Assembly (NCBI GenBank): GCA_001898075.1
Contig: MKSD01000001.1
Location: 923,817 to 987,816 of the forward strand
Reading direction: 5' to 3'
Length of the DNA: 64,000 nucleotides
Origin: Alphaproteobacteria bacterium 40-19
Lineage (GTDB): Bacteria > Pseudomonadota > Alphaproteobacteria > Holosporales > Holosporaceae
The stretch's first letter is position 1. The number at the start of each line of letters is the position of its first letter. A program made the position numbers and the translations under genes. The notes below the pieces were generated by a model. It had not been told where the DNA came from, did not search any database, and worked only from the letters and a program-made list of their open reading frames with translations. Below are positions 18,957 to 27,785 of this stretch, one piece after another.

Positions 18957-20321
18957 TTAATCTTGCACAGCAGCCTTTAGGCGTTGTTGCACCACCTCTT
19001 TGCCTAAAAATGCCAACAGTTCGGGCAAAGGGGGACCATGGTCTTTTGCTGTCAGACTTTGACGTAATGGCCGAAAAAGCTCGGGACCTTGACGTTGTTG
19101 TTTTAATTCTTTTAACCAATTTTTCCATTGGGAAAGCTCCATAGACTCGCAAACATTTAAATCGGGAAAATTTTCCTTTAAAAGCGTACCAGCCCACCTT
19201 AAATAGTCCTGATCTTCTGGATTTGCTTTGGGACCTTGCCAAGAAGGGTCTATCACAGAGTGCCAGGATTGGATTTCTTTAAGGCTATGAATCTCACCTT
19301 GAATCAAAGGCCAAAATGCTTCGTTGATAGAAGGAAAAAAAGCCTTGACGTCTTGGGCAGTCATCTTGGCAAACAGTTTTCCCGAGGCTTGGGCAAATAA
19401 ACAGGAATCTAAGCGGGGTTGAGCCAGACCAAAGGCAGAAAAATCTAAATCTCGGGCTAGATCTTGTAGGCAAAAAGTATTTTTTGTCGTTTTAGAAGTA
19501 CCAAGTTCGGCCAAAACTTTGGCTACTGCCAAAGGCAAAAAGCCTTCTCCTTGCAGGTCTGCGGCGCAAGTGCTGCCTTGCCGTTTAGATAGTTTGTGCC
19601 CACTGGCGTCCGAGACCAAAGACACATGGCCAAAGACAGGACAAGGCCTTTTCAAAGCCGCAAACAGCTGTCTTTGAATCGCTGTATTGGTGATGTGATC
19701 AGCACCCCGAATCACATGGCTGATGGGGTGGGCAGGATCTTGATCGTCTACGACGCTGCACAGTAAGTAACTTAGGCTGCCATCTTGGCGTACCAAAACA
19801 GGGTCGCTGAGGTGCTGGGTATGGTAATGGCAAGGTCCTTGGACCAAGTCATCCCATGTTTCTTCTTGGTGCGTCAATAAAAAGCGCCAATAAGGCTTTC
19901 GTCCAGAAAGAGGACCCGCAGTAGAATCTTGATTTAAGGCGCTGCGATCGTAAATGGGGGGAAGCCCTTTAGCGAGCTGTTGTTGGCGTTTTTCTTCCAG
20001 TTCTTGCAGTGTTTCATAACACGGATACAGCAATCCTTGATCCTTGAGATTTTGAACGGCTTTTTGGTATAAAGCATCGCGGGAAGATTGACGAAAAGAA
20101 AGATCCCAACGTAGTCCTAGCCACTGAAGGTCTTGATAAATAGCGTGTTCGTGCTGAAGGCAAGATCGTTCTTGATCTGTGTCATCAATCCGTAATATAA
20201 ACTTCCCTTGGTGTTGTAGGCTGTACAAGAAATTCAATAACGCCAGACGTAAGTTACCGGCATGTAGCCTCCCGGTGGGGCTGGGGGCAAAACGCGTAAT
20301 GACCAATTTGGATCCTTTCAA
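18957..20321 (-). CDS. gltX: Glutamyl-tRNA synthetase paralogue 1 (TTG start)
   Basis: Class I aminoacyl-tRNA synthetase of 454 aa. It has the HIGH-type motif PSPTGRLHAGN and the KMSKS-type motif HKLSKRQG, with the RIDDTD specificity segment. The LYPCYETLQELEEKR stretch marks the second GluRS type found in many Alphaproteobacteria, which often use one enzyme to charge tRNA-Gln with Glu before transamidation. The start is a TTG at 20321. Compared with the paralogue, the ancestral ATG position reads ATA and one base is missing just after it, so a downstream TTG appears to have taken over. GlnRS was not seen in the window. Confidence 0.9.
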   Translation of the reverse strand: MKGSKLVITRFAPSPTGRLHAGNLRLALLNFLYSLQHQGKFILRIDDTDQERSCLQHEHAIYQDLQWLGLRWDLSFRQSSRDALYQKAVQNLKDQGLLYPCYETLQELEEKRQQQLAKGLPPIYDRSALNQDSTAGPLSGRKPYWRFLLTHQEETWDDLVQGPCHYHTQHLSDPVLVRQDGSLSYLLCSVVDDQDPAHPISHVIRGADHITNTAIQRQLFAALKRPCPVFGHVSLVSDASGHKLSKRQGSTCAADLQGEGFLPLAVAKVLAELGTSKTTKNTFCLQDLARDLDFSAFGLAQPRLDSCLFAQASGKLFAKMTAQDVKAFFPSINEAFWPLIQGEIHSLKEIQSWHSVIDPSWQGPKANPEDQDYLRWAGTLLKENFPDLNVCESMELSQWKNWLKELKQQRQGPELFRPLRQSLTAKDHGPPLPELLAFLGKEVVQQRLKAAVQD

Positions 20322-20371
20322 AGACTCTTTATTCTAAGAACCTCAGAGCATAAAAATCAAGATGGGGGCTT

Positions 20372-20995
20372 TTATAAAGGGGTTAAGAGTTCTTCTAATC
20401 TTAACCCCTTAAGCATTTTTAATCGTTTTCGCGATGGATTTTTTTTTGTAGGTTCTTTTTCTTCGATTCTTTCGATGAGCGCTTGGGCTTCTTCAAAAAA
20501 TCTTGATTGAATTTTATAGGCACAGTGTGGTCTTATCTTTTTACTGTCCCGCCAGTTCTCGGGAATTTCTGTTAAAGGATTTATCCCAATATCTGTCAAC
20601 ATTTGGATTTTTTTAGCTGGTTCTTCTGCGTCTTTAAAATAACCAATAGATACGTTAAAACAGGTCTCCTTAATTTTTTCAAAAATTGAGGATGAATCTT
20701 CATTTCTTTGAGGACATTAAGATTTTGGAAACATTATTACGCTCTTTCAAAGTCTTTAAAAGCAATTTGATAGGCACATCTTTGTATGATGTTATTGCTA
20801 TCTGACCAGGAGTACTGGAATTGTCGTGTCAGGATCGATAGTGTTGTTTTGTAAAAAATCGATCCATTCTTTTAAACTGTGCTTTTCCTTTTCGTCTATC
20901 GTATTTTCAAATTGATAGGCTAAGCTCCCTTTGGGGGCTGCCTGAGTATAAAACTGAAAAGCTAAAATTATTAATATAAATTTTTTGTATTTCAT
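20372..20995 (-). pseudogene. Decayed secreted D-L-G repeat protein
   Basis: The 5' piece (20995-20798) encodes a signal peptide (ILAFQFYTQAAP) related to those of the repeat proteins at 38.4 and 42.2 kb. After several frameshifts and stops the 3' piece (20602-20372) carries MLTDIGINPLTEIPENW and a unit with CAYKIQSRFFEEAQALIERI. A similar unit (CAYQIAFKDFERA) is readable in another frame between them. The parts are collinear, so this is one broken gene of about 200 codons from the same family. Confidence 0.75.
20377..20410. terminator. 12-bp perfect inverted repeat at the 3' end of a repeat-family pseudogene
   Basis: AAGGGGTTAAGA (20377-20388) and TCTTAACCCCTT (20399-20410) with a 10-base loop. 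It overlaps the last codons of the decayed gene and lies just upstream of gltX paralogue 1, consistent with a terminator insulating gltX. Confidence 0.6.
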
Positions 20996-21082
20996 ATTAA
21001 AAAATATTAAAAATCATACAAAAAATAATATGATTTGTCAATTTTGGACCCTAAAATAAATCAAAAAAGAAAAACTTACACT

Positions 21083-21117
21083 AAAAAAAGAATACCGAAA
21101 TCTCACTCAGTATTCTT
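21083..21117 (-). terminator. Terminator after the NTF2-like gene
   Basis: On the minus strand AAGAATAC and GTATTCTT form an 8-bp stem followed directly by a run of T residues, about 30 bases after the stop of the gene ending at 21147. Confidence 0.75.
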
Positions 21118-21146
21118 GATTGTAGGATAGGTTAAACTTAGAAAAA

Positions 21147-21464
21147 TTAGTGTGCGCCAGGATCGTTTTGATTCCAAGAGCCTTCTGAAAAAATATCAAT
21201 AGAAGAAATGAGGTTGTCTTGAAAGCGTATCACAGAAATGGCTTTAAAAACGGGGGTAGGGGCAGGAGAGTGGATTTCATACTCAACCAAAACGCGGTCT
21301 TGCAGGTCTGTCATACTTTTGATTTCAAAATGATCATAGTAGGGAAAAAAGCTTGGTGTTAATTCCAAAACTGTTGTCTTATCTTTTTTTTCCAAAAAAG
21401 GGCCCCGCATATGGACAGCATCATGTAAATATTTTGCAATCGTCTCCAGGTCTTTTTTGTTCAT
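21147..21464 (-). CDS. NTF2/SnoaL-like small protein
   Basis: A 105-residue cytosolic protein without a signal peptide. The pattern of a helix (KDLETIAKYLHDAVHM), then strands around VEYEIHSPAPTPVFKAISVIRFQDNLISSIDIF, fits the cone-shaped NTF2/SnoaL fold that binds small ligands or acts as an enzyme. No catalytic assignment is possible. A broken paralogue sits at 60.0-60.3 kb. It has its own terminator and is transcribed separately from gltX. Confidence 0.65.
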   Translation of the reverse strand: MNKKDLETIAKYLHDAVHMRGPFLEKKDKTTVLELTPSFFPYYDHFEIKSMTDLQDRVLVEYEIHSPAPTPVFKAISVIRFQDNLISSIDIFSEGSWNQNDPGAH

Positions 21465-21580
21465 CCCATCTTAATAACCCTGTACAACTTCTAAGTGTGT
21501 CATTAAAAATCCATTCATCTTTTTTTGATAGTTCTTATTCTAAAAGAGGGTGCGCGAATTTGTCTATAGAGCAGTTTTTT

Positions 21581-22978
21581 TTAGACAGTTCTGGTGAGTT
21601 CTTCCCATGTTTTGTGGATACGTTGCTTGATCCACTGGGGGCCCAGAGTTTGTGTCACCTGAAAAATACCGGGGGAAACAGTTTGACCTAATAAAGCCAT
21701 TCTAAGAGCTTTGGCAATCTGTCCTAAGGGCAGACCTTTTTCCGTAGCCCACTTGCGTACCGCGTCTTCGTTCAAAGGAGTGTCATCTCTTAAGCACTCT
21801 TCTGTAAATGCCTTCAGAGTCTCTTGTATTTCGGAGGTCAAAAGAGCTTTTATTTTGTCACAAAGCGGAGGCCGTTCAGGGATGACGTACAACAATAGGC
21901 TTTCCTTTAAATCCACCAAGGTGCTGGCCCGCAGTTGTAATTCAGGCAAAATCTGTAAGGCTTTTTCTGGGACGGCCTGGGGAGGTAAATCCAAAAGCTG
22001 TAACACTTCCTGGGCAGAGAGTTGTCGCAGATAATATTCATTCAAGGCCCAAAGCTTCTTTTCATCAAAGCGGGCTGGCGAGGCTGCAAGACCCCCAAAG
22101 TCAAACCATTCCAGGGCTTTAGAAAGAGAAATTTTCTCTTCGTCTCCATGAGCCCAGCCCAGTCGTAAAAGGGCGTTTTGCATTGCTTGGGGTAAGATGC
22201 CTTGATCTTTAAAGCTTTCTACGTTAACGGCCCCATGTCTTTTGGATAGCTTGGCCCCATCTTGTCCATGAATCAGGGGGATGTGAGCGGTGACCGGCAA
22301 AGTCCAACCTAGAGCTTCATAAAGCAGTTTTTGACGAAATGTATTGGTAAAGTGGTCTGATCCTCGGATAATGTGGCTGATGTGCATATCATGATCATCC
22401 ACCACCACGGCCAACATATAGGTCGGGCTTTGGTCTGCCCGCAATAAAACCATATCATCCAGGGTACTATTTTCCAGGGTGACCGTCCCTTGAACTTCAT
22501 CTTGTACCGTCGTTTGTCCTTCTAGGGGGGCTTTTAGGCGGATGACAAAAGGGGAATTCTGGTTTTCTGCGTGCTCTCTGCATTTGCGATCATAGCGGGG
22601 CTGTTGCCCGCTGGCCATGGCTTGGTCTCGTAAATTCTGAAGCCGTTCTGGGGAACAGTAACATTTGTAGGCTAAACCTTTTTCTAAAAGACCAACAGCC
22701 ACTTCTTGGTGCCGTTGTTGCCGCGCCAACTGAAAGATCGGTTCACCGTCCCAGGGCAGTCCTAACCAACGCAAAGAGGATAAAATAGACTGAGTAAATG
22801 CATCGTTAGAACGTGCTTGATCCGTATCTTCAATACGCAATAAAAATTTTCCTCCGTGGCCTTTGGCGTATAACCAATTGAACAAAGCTGTTCGGGCACT
22901 TCCCAAATGTAAAACGCCGGTGGGACTGGGGGCAAAACGCGTAATGACCACTTTGGATCTCTTTAAAATACTCTTCAT
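21581..22978 (-). CDS. gltX: Glutamyl-tRNA synthetase paralogue 2
   Basis: Class I synthetase of 465 aa with HIGH-type PSPTGVLHLGS, RIEDTD, and KMSKS-type GAKLSKRHG. The C-terminal anticodon-binding region (about 320-465) is complete. This is the more canonical of the two GluRS copies. Its first bases and upstream leader resemble those of paralogue 1 (both carry a TCTTxATTCTAAGAA-like stretch read on the plus strand), indicating a shared origin of the 5' region. A two-GluRS arrangement suggests that tRNA-Gln is made by misacylation and GatCAB amidation. Confidence 0.94.
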   Translation of the reverse strand: MKSILKRSKVVITRFAPSPTGVLHLGSARTALFNWLYAKGHGGKFLLRIEDTDQARSNDAFTQSILSSLRWLGLPWDGEPIFQLARQQRHQEVAVGLLEKGLAYKCYCSPERLQNLRDQAMASGQQPRYDRKCREHAENQNSPFVIRLKAPLEGQTTVQDEVQGTVTLENSTLDDMVLLRADQSPTYMLAVVVDDHDMHISHIIRGSDHFTNTFRQKLLYEALGWTLPVTAHIPLIHGQDGAKLSKRHGAVNVESFKDQGILPQAMQNALLRLGWAHGDEEKISLSKALEWFDFGGLAASPARFDEKKLWALNEYYLRQLSAQEVLQLLDLPPQAVPEKALQILPELQLRASTLVDLKESLLLYVIPERPPLCDKIKALLTSEIQETLKAFTEECLRDDTPLNEDAVRKWATEKGLPLGQIAKALRMALLGQTVSPGIFQVTQTLGPQWIKQRIHKTWEELTRTV

Positions 22979-23140
22979 TCTAAGAATTTCAGGCTGAAAA
23001 AATCAAGATCTAAGTAAAATGTATTTTGAAAAAATAAGGCCAAAATCTGGCGTCGATTCTAACAAAAGAGGAGAGCTTTTAAACCCTTCCCCATGGATAT
23101 ATTTAACCGTTGTGGTTTTTTGTTTGTTCTGTTGATTGCG

Positions 23141-23478
23141 TCAGTTTTGTTTTTCTACCGTTTTTTGTTCTTTTGCTTTATCAATTTTTTCAAGTATTTT
23201 TGTTGCCTCGGGGAAATTTTTTTCCGAAATGTAATAAGCACACAATTTTTTAGTTAGACTTCTATTACACTCAAAGGGATATTCACTTTCAAGATTTTTA
23301 TTAATTTTTTTTAGCATTGTTTCTGCTTGCTGAACTTGCGACTGAAAATCCTCTGTTGCAAACAGAGGTATCCATTTAGGCCAGTTTAAAGCTCGAACAT
23401 TTTCAGGTTTTATGGCCATTTTTTTTAATATATCGATTATGTCCTGCAGCTTTAGGTCCGTGAAAGGTAAAATATGCC
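23141..23478 (-). pseudogene. Fragment of a repeat-family secreted protein
   Basis: The frame is open from about 23478 and has a possible ATG at 23419, but there is no signal peptide. Content matches the family: IDILKKMAIKPENV resembles the D-L-G unit, and LCAYYISEKNFPEATKILEKI matches CAYKIQSRFFEEAQALIERI of the decayed gene at 20.4 kb. It is therefore most likely a 5'-truncated member. A short cytosolic product of 92 aa remains possible. Confidence 0.55.
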
Positions 23479-23776
23479 TTTTTTAAGATCGCTTATGATA
23501 CAGTATGACAACAATTGATTTTAATTTAATAAATTAAAAATTTAATTAAAGATAAAAATAGGTTGAGTTACGGCTCATTTTCCTTTTTGACCTTCCTCGT
23601 ACCGCGCTCTTATAGAATTAAATATTATTATTTTTTTGATACATTTTTTGCAAGATCTCTGTTTATGATTTTAGGAGGGTTTTTAACAAAATTTTTAGTG
23701 TGGATCTCAGATATGGGGCTGGCAAAAAAGAAATTAAAAGGTATCCTAGAATATCTAGAGTTTCAGAGTAAAAATA

Positions 23777-25099
23777 ATGAAAGGCATTTCTGGATTTCCC
23801 GAATGGTTGCCTCAGGAACAACGTATTGTGGATCATATTTTGGGCGTGATCCGAGAAATATTTGAGTTATATGGCTTTGGAAGCGTAGAGACGCCGGCGG
23901 TGGAAAAAGTAGATACTCTTCTTTCCAAAGGGGATGATCACGAAATTTATGGACTGTATCGTTTGGCAGATCCGCAAGGAGGCCGTCAAAGGGATTTGGC
24001 GCTGCGTTTTGATCTGACGGTGCCCTTAGCGCGGTATGTGGCGCAGTATGGAGGCGAGCTGTGCTTTCCCTATAAGCGGTATCACATAGGGCCGGTTTGG
24101 CGTGGGGAACGTCCTCAGGCGGGAAGATACCGTCAATTTACCCAGTGTGACATTGATATTGTGGGGCAAGAAGAACTTCCTTTGGCTTATGACGGAGAAG
24201 TGATTGCGGTGATGCAGCAGGTTTTTTCTGCATTGCATTTGAATGATTTTGTCTTGCGCCTGAATAACCGTAAAATTTTCTTTGGCTTAATGGCATCTTT
24301 TGGTCTAGAAAATATAAAAGCTGGGAAAGTCTTACGTATTTTGGATAAAGTGGGCAAATTATCTTTGGCTGATATTCTCCAGCTATTACAGCTCCAAGCC
24401 TTACCCAAAACATTGCTGCAGATCTTAATGGACATGGCGTCTGGGGCTGGGAGTTCAGATTTGCAGGAACTGCGCAGCCTTTGCGACCATCGTGAATTTC
24501 AACAAGGAATTACAGAATTAGAAGAAGTGATGGATGTGGCGGATGAATTTGGTGCGACCCAGAATATGATCGTAGACTTAAGCTTGGTACGGGGTCTTTC
24601 TTATTATACTGGGACATTGTATGAAGGCACATTAAAAAGTCATCCTTCTTTGGGCAGCGTCTGCGGGGGAGGTCGGTATGGAAACTTGGTGGAACGTTTG
24701 GCTGCCAGTCAGAAGAGTTTTCCTGGGGTGGGGGCTTCTTTAGGGATTTCACGGTTGCTGAGCATTTTGATGCAAAAAGAAGTCTTTCGCGGTCTTCGTT
24801 TGACCCCGGCTTGGGTTTTGGTAACTTGCCAAGACCGTCAAAGTCGTTCTGCTTACTTAAAGTTATCTCGGTTATTACGAGACGGGGGGATTGCCACCGA
24901 AATTTATCTAGATCAAAAATCCTTAAAAGCACAAATGAAATATGCGGATAAAAAAGGTTTTCCTTTTGTGGTTGTCGCTAATGCTCAAGAGCTGGAAGCA
25001 GAGGTCGTGGTTTTACGAGATTTAAGGCAAAAGTCCCAGCAGCGTGTTAATTGGGATGAGCTGGTTGAGGTTATTGAGAAAAAAATTGCCGAGCAATAA
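23777..25099 (+). CDS. hisS: Histidyl-tRNA synthetase
   Basis: Class II synthetase charging tRNA-His, 440 aa. Motif 2 is in the RFDLTVPLARYVA and KRYHIGPVWRGERPQ region, the histidine-specific LVRGLSYYTGTLYE is present, and motif 3 lies in GGRYGNLVERL and GVGASLGISRL. The C-terminal anticodon domain begins near residue 340. The ATG at 23777 gives MKGISGFPEWLP, which is a normal start. It is convergent with acpS. Confidence 0.96.
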   Translation: MKGISGFPEWLPQEQRIVDHILGVIREIFELYGFGSVETPAVEKVDTLLSKGDDHEIYGLYRLADPQGGRQRDLALRFDLTVPLARYVAQYGGELCFPYKRYHIGPVWRGERPQAGRYRQFTQCDIDIVGQEELPLAYDGEVIAVMQQVFSALHLNDFVLRLNNRKIFFGLMASFGLENIKAGKVLRILDKVGKLSLADILQLLQLQALPKTLLQILMDMASGAGSSDLQELRSLCDHREFQQGITELEEVMDVADEFGATQNMIVDLSLVRGLSYYTGTLYEGTLKSHPSLGSVCGGGRYGNLVERLAASQKSFPGVGASLGISRLLSILMQKEVFRGLRLTPAWVLVTCQDRQSRSAYLKLSRLLRDGGIATEIYLDQKSLKAQMKYADKKGFPFVVVANAQELEAEVVVLRDLRQKSQQRVNWDELVEVIEKKIAEQ

Positions 25100-25216
25100 T
25101 TTTTCTTTCCAGGGCTTTTATCTTTCCGCAGTCAGGGAATTTTAAAAGGGGCGAGGGGACAGTACAACGAAGTTTTTGAGACACAAAACCTAGTGACTCG
25201 TTTTTTTCTGGCTTAT

Positions 25217-25615
25217 TTAGCCCGAAAAAGGAATGGTACGGGTAGCTACCGCGAAAGCTTGTACGTAACATGGTTGATCTGAAAGACTGATGTGCACTTT
25301 AAGACCGGGCCAGAAACTTTGAAGAGCCTGATGAGAGGTTTGTGAAAAAACCACAAAAGGACTGCCCGAAGGATGGTTGCAAATTTCCATATCTTTCCAG
25401 CAAAGGATGCGTCCTATGCCAAGCCCCAAAGCTTTAGAAATGGCTTCTTTAGCCGCAAAACGCTTTGCATAACTTAAAACAGGATTAAACTGGCCGTCGC
25501 AATAAATCTGTTCTTGTGGACAAAAAATCTTTTGCAGGAAAATTTTTCCAAAACGATCAAAAACGCTTTGAAAACGACCCACATCCAGCAAGTCTACTCC
25601 GATACCGATAATCAT
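25217..25615 (-). CDS. acpS: Holo-[acyl-carrier-protein] synthase
   Basis: Transfers 4'-phosphopantetheine from CoA to a serine of acyl carrier protein. The product is 132 aa. The magnesium-binding GVDLLDVGRF motif (D8) and the RFAAKEAISKALG helix with its conserved glutamate are present, as is the final HISLSDQ strand. In relatives acpS often sits with lepB-rnc-era; those are not seen here. It lies just upstream of a tRNA-Val gene on the same strand. Confidence 0.93.
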   Translation of the reverse strand: MIIGIGVDLLDVGRFQSVFDRFGKIFLQKIFCPQEQIYCDGQFNPVLSYAKRFAAKEAISKALGLGIGRILCWKDMEICNHPSGSPFVVFSQTSHQALQSFWPGLKVHISLSDQPCYVQAFAVATRTIPFSG

Positions 25616-25642
25616 AGGATCTGTTTTTGAAAATTAAAACTT

Positions 25643-25717
<75 letters not shown>

Positions 25718-26016
25718 CAATCACTTTTATTTTAGCAGTTAGCGCAAGGATGTCAAGTTGCTTAAAGAAGGACTGATAAGCCCTTAAAATTGTGGGAGGT
25801 ATTCAGATACTTTATTTTCAAGTTAAAGAGTTTTGGAAAATTTTACTGCAGCTAAGAGAGGTTCTTTTCGAATAGAAAATTGAGGTACTTCTTCTTAATT
25901 ATTTTTTCAAATGATATTTTTTTACAGAATAGCGCGTGAAATCGGGACTCTTTTTGAAATTTTTTCCTGAAACCTTGGTTATCACCTATATTTTTCTTCT
26001 GGGTTATTTGATCCTT

Positions 26017-26754
26017 TCAGCCCTCTTTGGTGGCTTGGCAGATCAGACGATTTTCAATAATTTTTTGATTCTGGGGATTTTGCACTATTTTGGCATGGCA
26101 AAATCCTGCTTGTTGCAGAAGATCTAAAATTTCTTCCTCGTCGTAAATGCGGTATTGTATTTCGTAAACCTCGGTTTGCAGAACTTTCTGTTTGTCCAGA
26201 AGTTCGTATTTACGAATGGATGTTCCAATAGAACCCGTTAGACAAGAATAAAAAGATAGAAAAATTTTTTGTCCTTGGGGTGTCATCCAATGAGATTGAT
26301 GCAATGTGCCGGGACGAGGGGCGTCATGAATTGTTTGTACATCAAAAATAAGAGAACCTCCTACCTGAAGACTTTTATGGAGATTTTGTAAAGTTGTTTT
26401 AATGCTTTGTGTTTGAACCAGGCTTCCAAAAGAAGCATCCGGTAAAATGATTAAATCGTAAGCAGTGTTTTTGCAAAAATCTTCTAGCTTTTGTTGCCAT
26501 ATAACGGGACTCAAGTCTTTAAATGCTGCATTTTCTTTTAATTGTTCTAGGTAGTGAGGGCGATGGTCAAATCCTTGAATAGGAAACCCTTCTTTTAAAA
26601 ATGGAAGTAAAAAAGTTCCTATTCCACATAAAGGTTGTAGGATATGACGGGCTTTTTGAACATAAGAATGATAAAAGGTATAAAGTCCAGGGTTTGGTCC
26701 GCAAAGCTGATGGACTTGCGCCTGTAAGTCAAGATGGGTTGCTTTTTCTTGCAT
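26017..26754 (-). CDS. Class I SAM-dependent methyltransferase
   Basis: A 245-residue protein with a Rossmann-type SAM-binding start. Motif I is LQPLCGIGTFLLP (about residues 37-49) followed by the acidic end of strand 2 at GFDHRP. A post-I segment DLIILPDASFGSL fits motif II. The C-terminal region has strands typical of small-molecule or protein methyltransferases (RYRIYDEEEILDLLQQAGF). The substrate is unknown. It is a single gene in an AT-rich neighbourhood. Confidence 0.75.
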   Translation of the reverse strand: MQEKATHLDLQAQVHQLCGPNPGLYTFYHSYVQKARHILQPLCGIGTFLLPFLKEGFPIQGFDHRPHYLEQLKENAAFKDLSPVIWQQKLEDFCKNTAYDLIILPDASFGSLVQTQSIKTTLQNLHKSLQVGGSLIFDVQTIHDAPRPGTLHQSHWMTPQGQKIFLSFYSCLTGSIGTSIRKYELLDKQKVLQTEVYEIQYRIYDEEEILDLLQQAGFCHAKIVQNPQNQKIIENRLICQATKEG

Positions 26755-26870
26755 ACTTCTTGGATACCTGTAGGATCTGGCCTATATCTTTTTATCATAA
26801 GATAGTTCTGTGAACAGGGGAATAACGTAAGAATTCTAGGGATTAAATTTTTTTTTAGTGAATGTGTGAT

Positions 26871-27758
26871 CTAAAATAAAATGTCTTCTTCTGGATCTTT
26901 TTCAAAAATCCAACGTTTGTGAACCCAAAACCATTGGGCCGGGTTGTCTTTGATCCACTGTTCCATCAGTTCATGCGCTTGAATCATTATTTCTTCAGCA
27001 TTGCCTTGACAGGATAAAGGGGGATAAAAGGTGATACGAAACCAAGCTGGTGCTTGAGAGGTAGGGTTCAAGCGCTCAGACCGTACAGGAATAAAAGGAC
27101 AATCAAAGCGTTTGCAGAGCTCTGCGGGCGTGGTCAGAGTATAGGCCGGATAGCCCATAAAAGGAATCTGGGGTCCAGGACCAAAGCGTTGATCGACTAA
27201 GACAAAAACAGATTCTTGGCGTTTTAAGGCTTGGATCATTTTGAACACTGCATTTTCTGATTTTGAGGCCACTTGATGACAGGCTTGTTTCTGAAAGGAC
27301 CGCATATCTTTATCCACAAAGGGATTGTTGGCTTGGCGGTAGAGTTGAAGAACAGGCCATCCCTTTTTTTTTAAGATCAGGGGTATCATCTGGAAATGCC
27401 CTAGATGAGCGGAAAAAAAGATGGCCTTCTTGCAAGGTAAAGACTCTAAAATCTCCGCACCTCGAATCTCTATTAATGAATCATCGAAGAATGACTTTAA
27501 GTGGCAGTATTCACTGGCAACTTTAGCCCAATGTTCCCAAACCTCTGAAATAATCTGTTCTTTTGCAATAGGCCCCATATGGGGGAAAATATGCGATAAG
27601 TTATCCCTGGCTGTTTTGGTAGCAGGCAAGTAGGGGCCAATATTTTTTCCCAAAAACCCTGCCAAAGCCGAGGCTTTTTTTAAGCCCAAGAATTTAAAAA
27701 GGCGGGAAATTAAGAAAAAACCACTATATTCTGTTAAATGTTTCAATATTTTTTTCAA
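26871..27758 (-). CDS. LpxL/HtrB-like lysophospholipid acyltransferase
   Basis: A 295-residue inner-membrane acyltransferase-like protein of the LpxL/HtrB family, which adds secondary acyl chains to lipid A. The N-terminal membrane segment, the PVLQLYRQANNP and DQRFGPGPQIPFMGYPAYT regions, and the NPAQWFWVHKRW ending are typical. The catalytic motif should read H-x4-E/D. Here it is H118-LGHF-Q123 (codon CAG), so the acid is replaced. It may be less active, use another residue, or have changed substrate. It sits next to glmS on the same strand with a 27-base gap. Confidence 0.82.
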   Translation of the reverse strand: MKKILKHLTEYSGFFLISRLFKFLGLKKASALAGFLGKNIGPYLPATKTARDNLSHIFPHMGPIAKEQIISEVWEHWAKVASEYCHLKSFFDDSLIEIRGAEILESLPCKKAIFFSAHLGHFQMIPLILKKKGWPVLQLYRQANNPFVDKDMRSFQKQACHQVASKSENAVFKMIQALKRQESVFVLVDQRFGPGPQIPFMGYPAYTLTTPAELCKRFDCPFIPVRSERLNPTSQAPAWFRITFYPPLSCQGNAEEIMIQAHELMEQWIKDNPAQWFWVHKRWIFEKDPEEDILF

Positions 27759-27785
27759 AGATATCCTAGTTTATTGCAAAAAAGT

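Noticed and set aside
23563-23865. Open frame overlapping the start of hisS on the same strand
   Set aside because: It overlaps the well-supported hisS start in another frame, has no domain and a non-natural composition.
25936-26127. Hydrophobic plus-strand frame over the methyltransferase 3' end
   Set aside because: The minus-strand methyltransferase reading is continuous and motif-bearing, so this is its antisense shadow.
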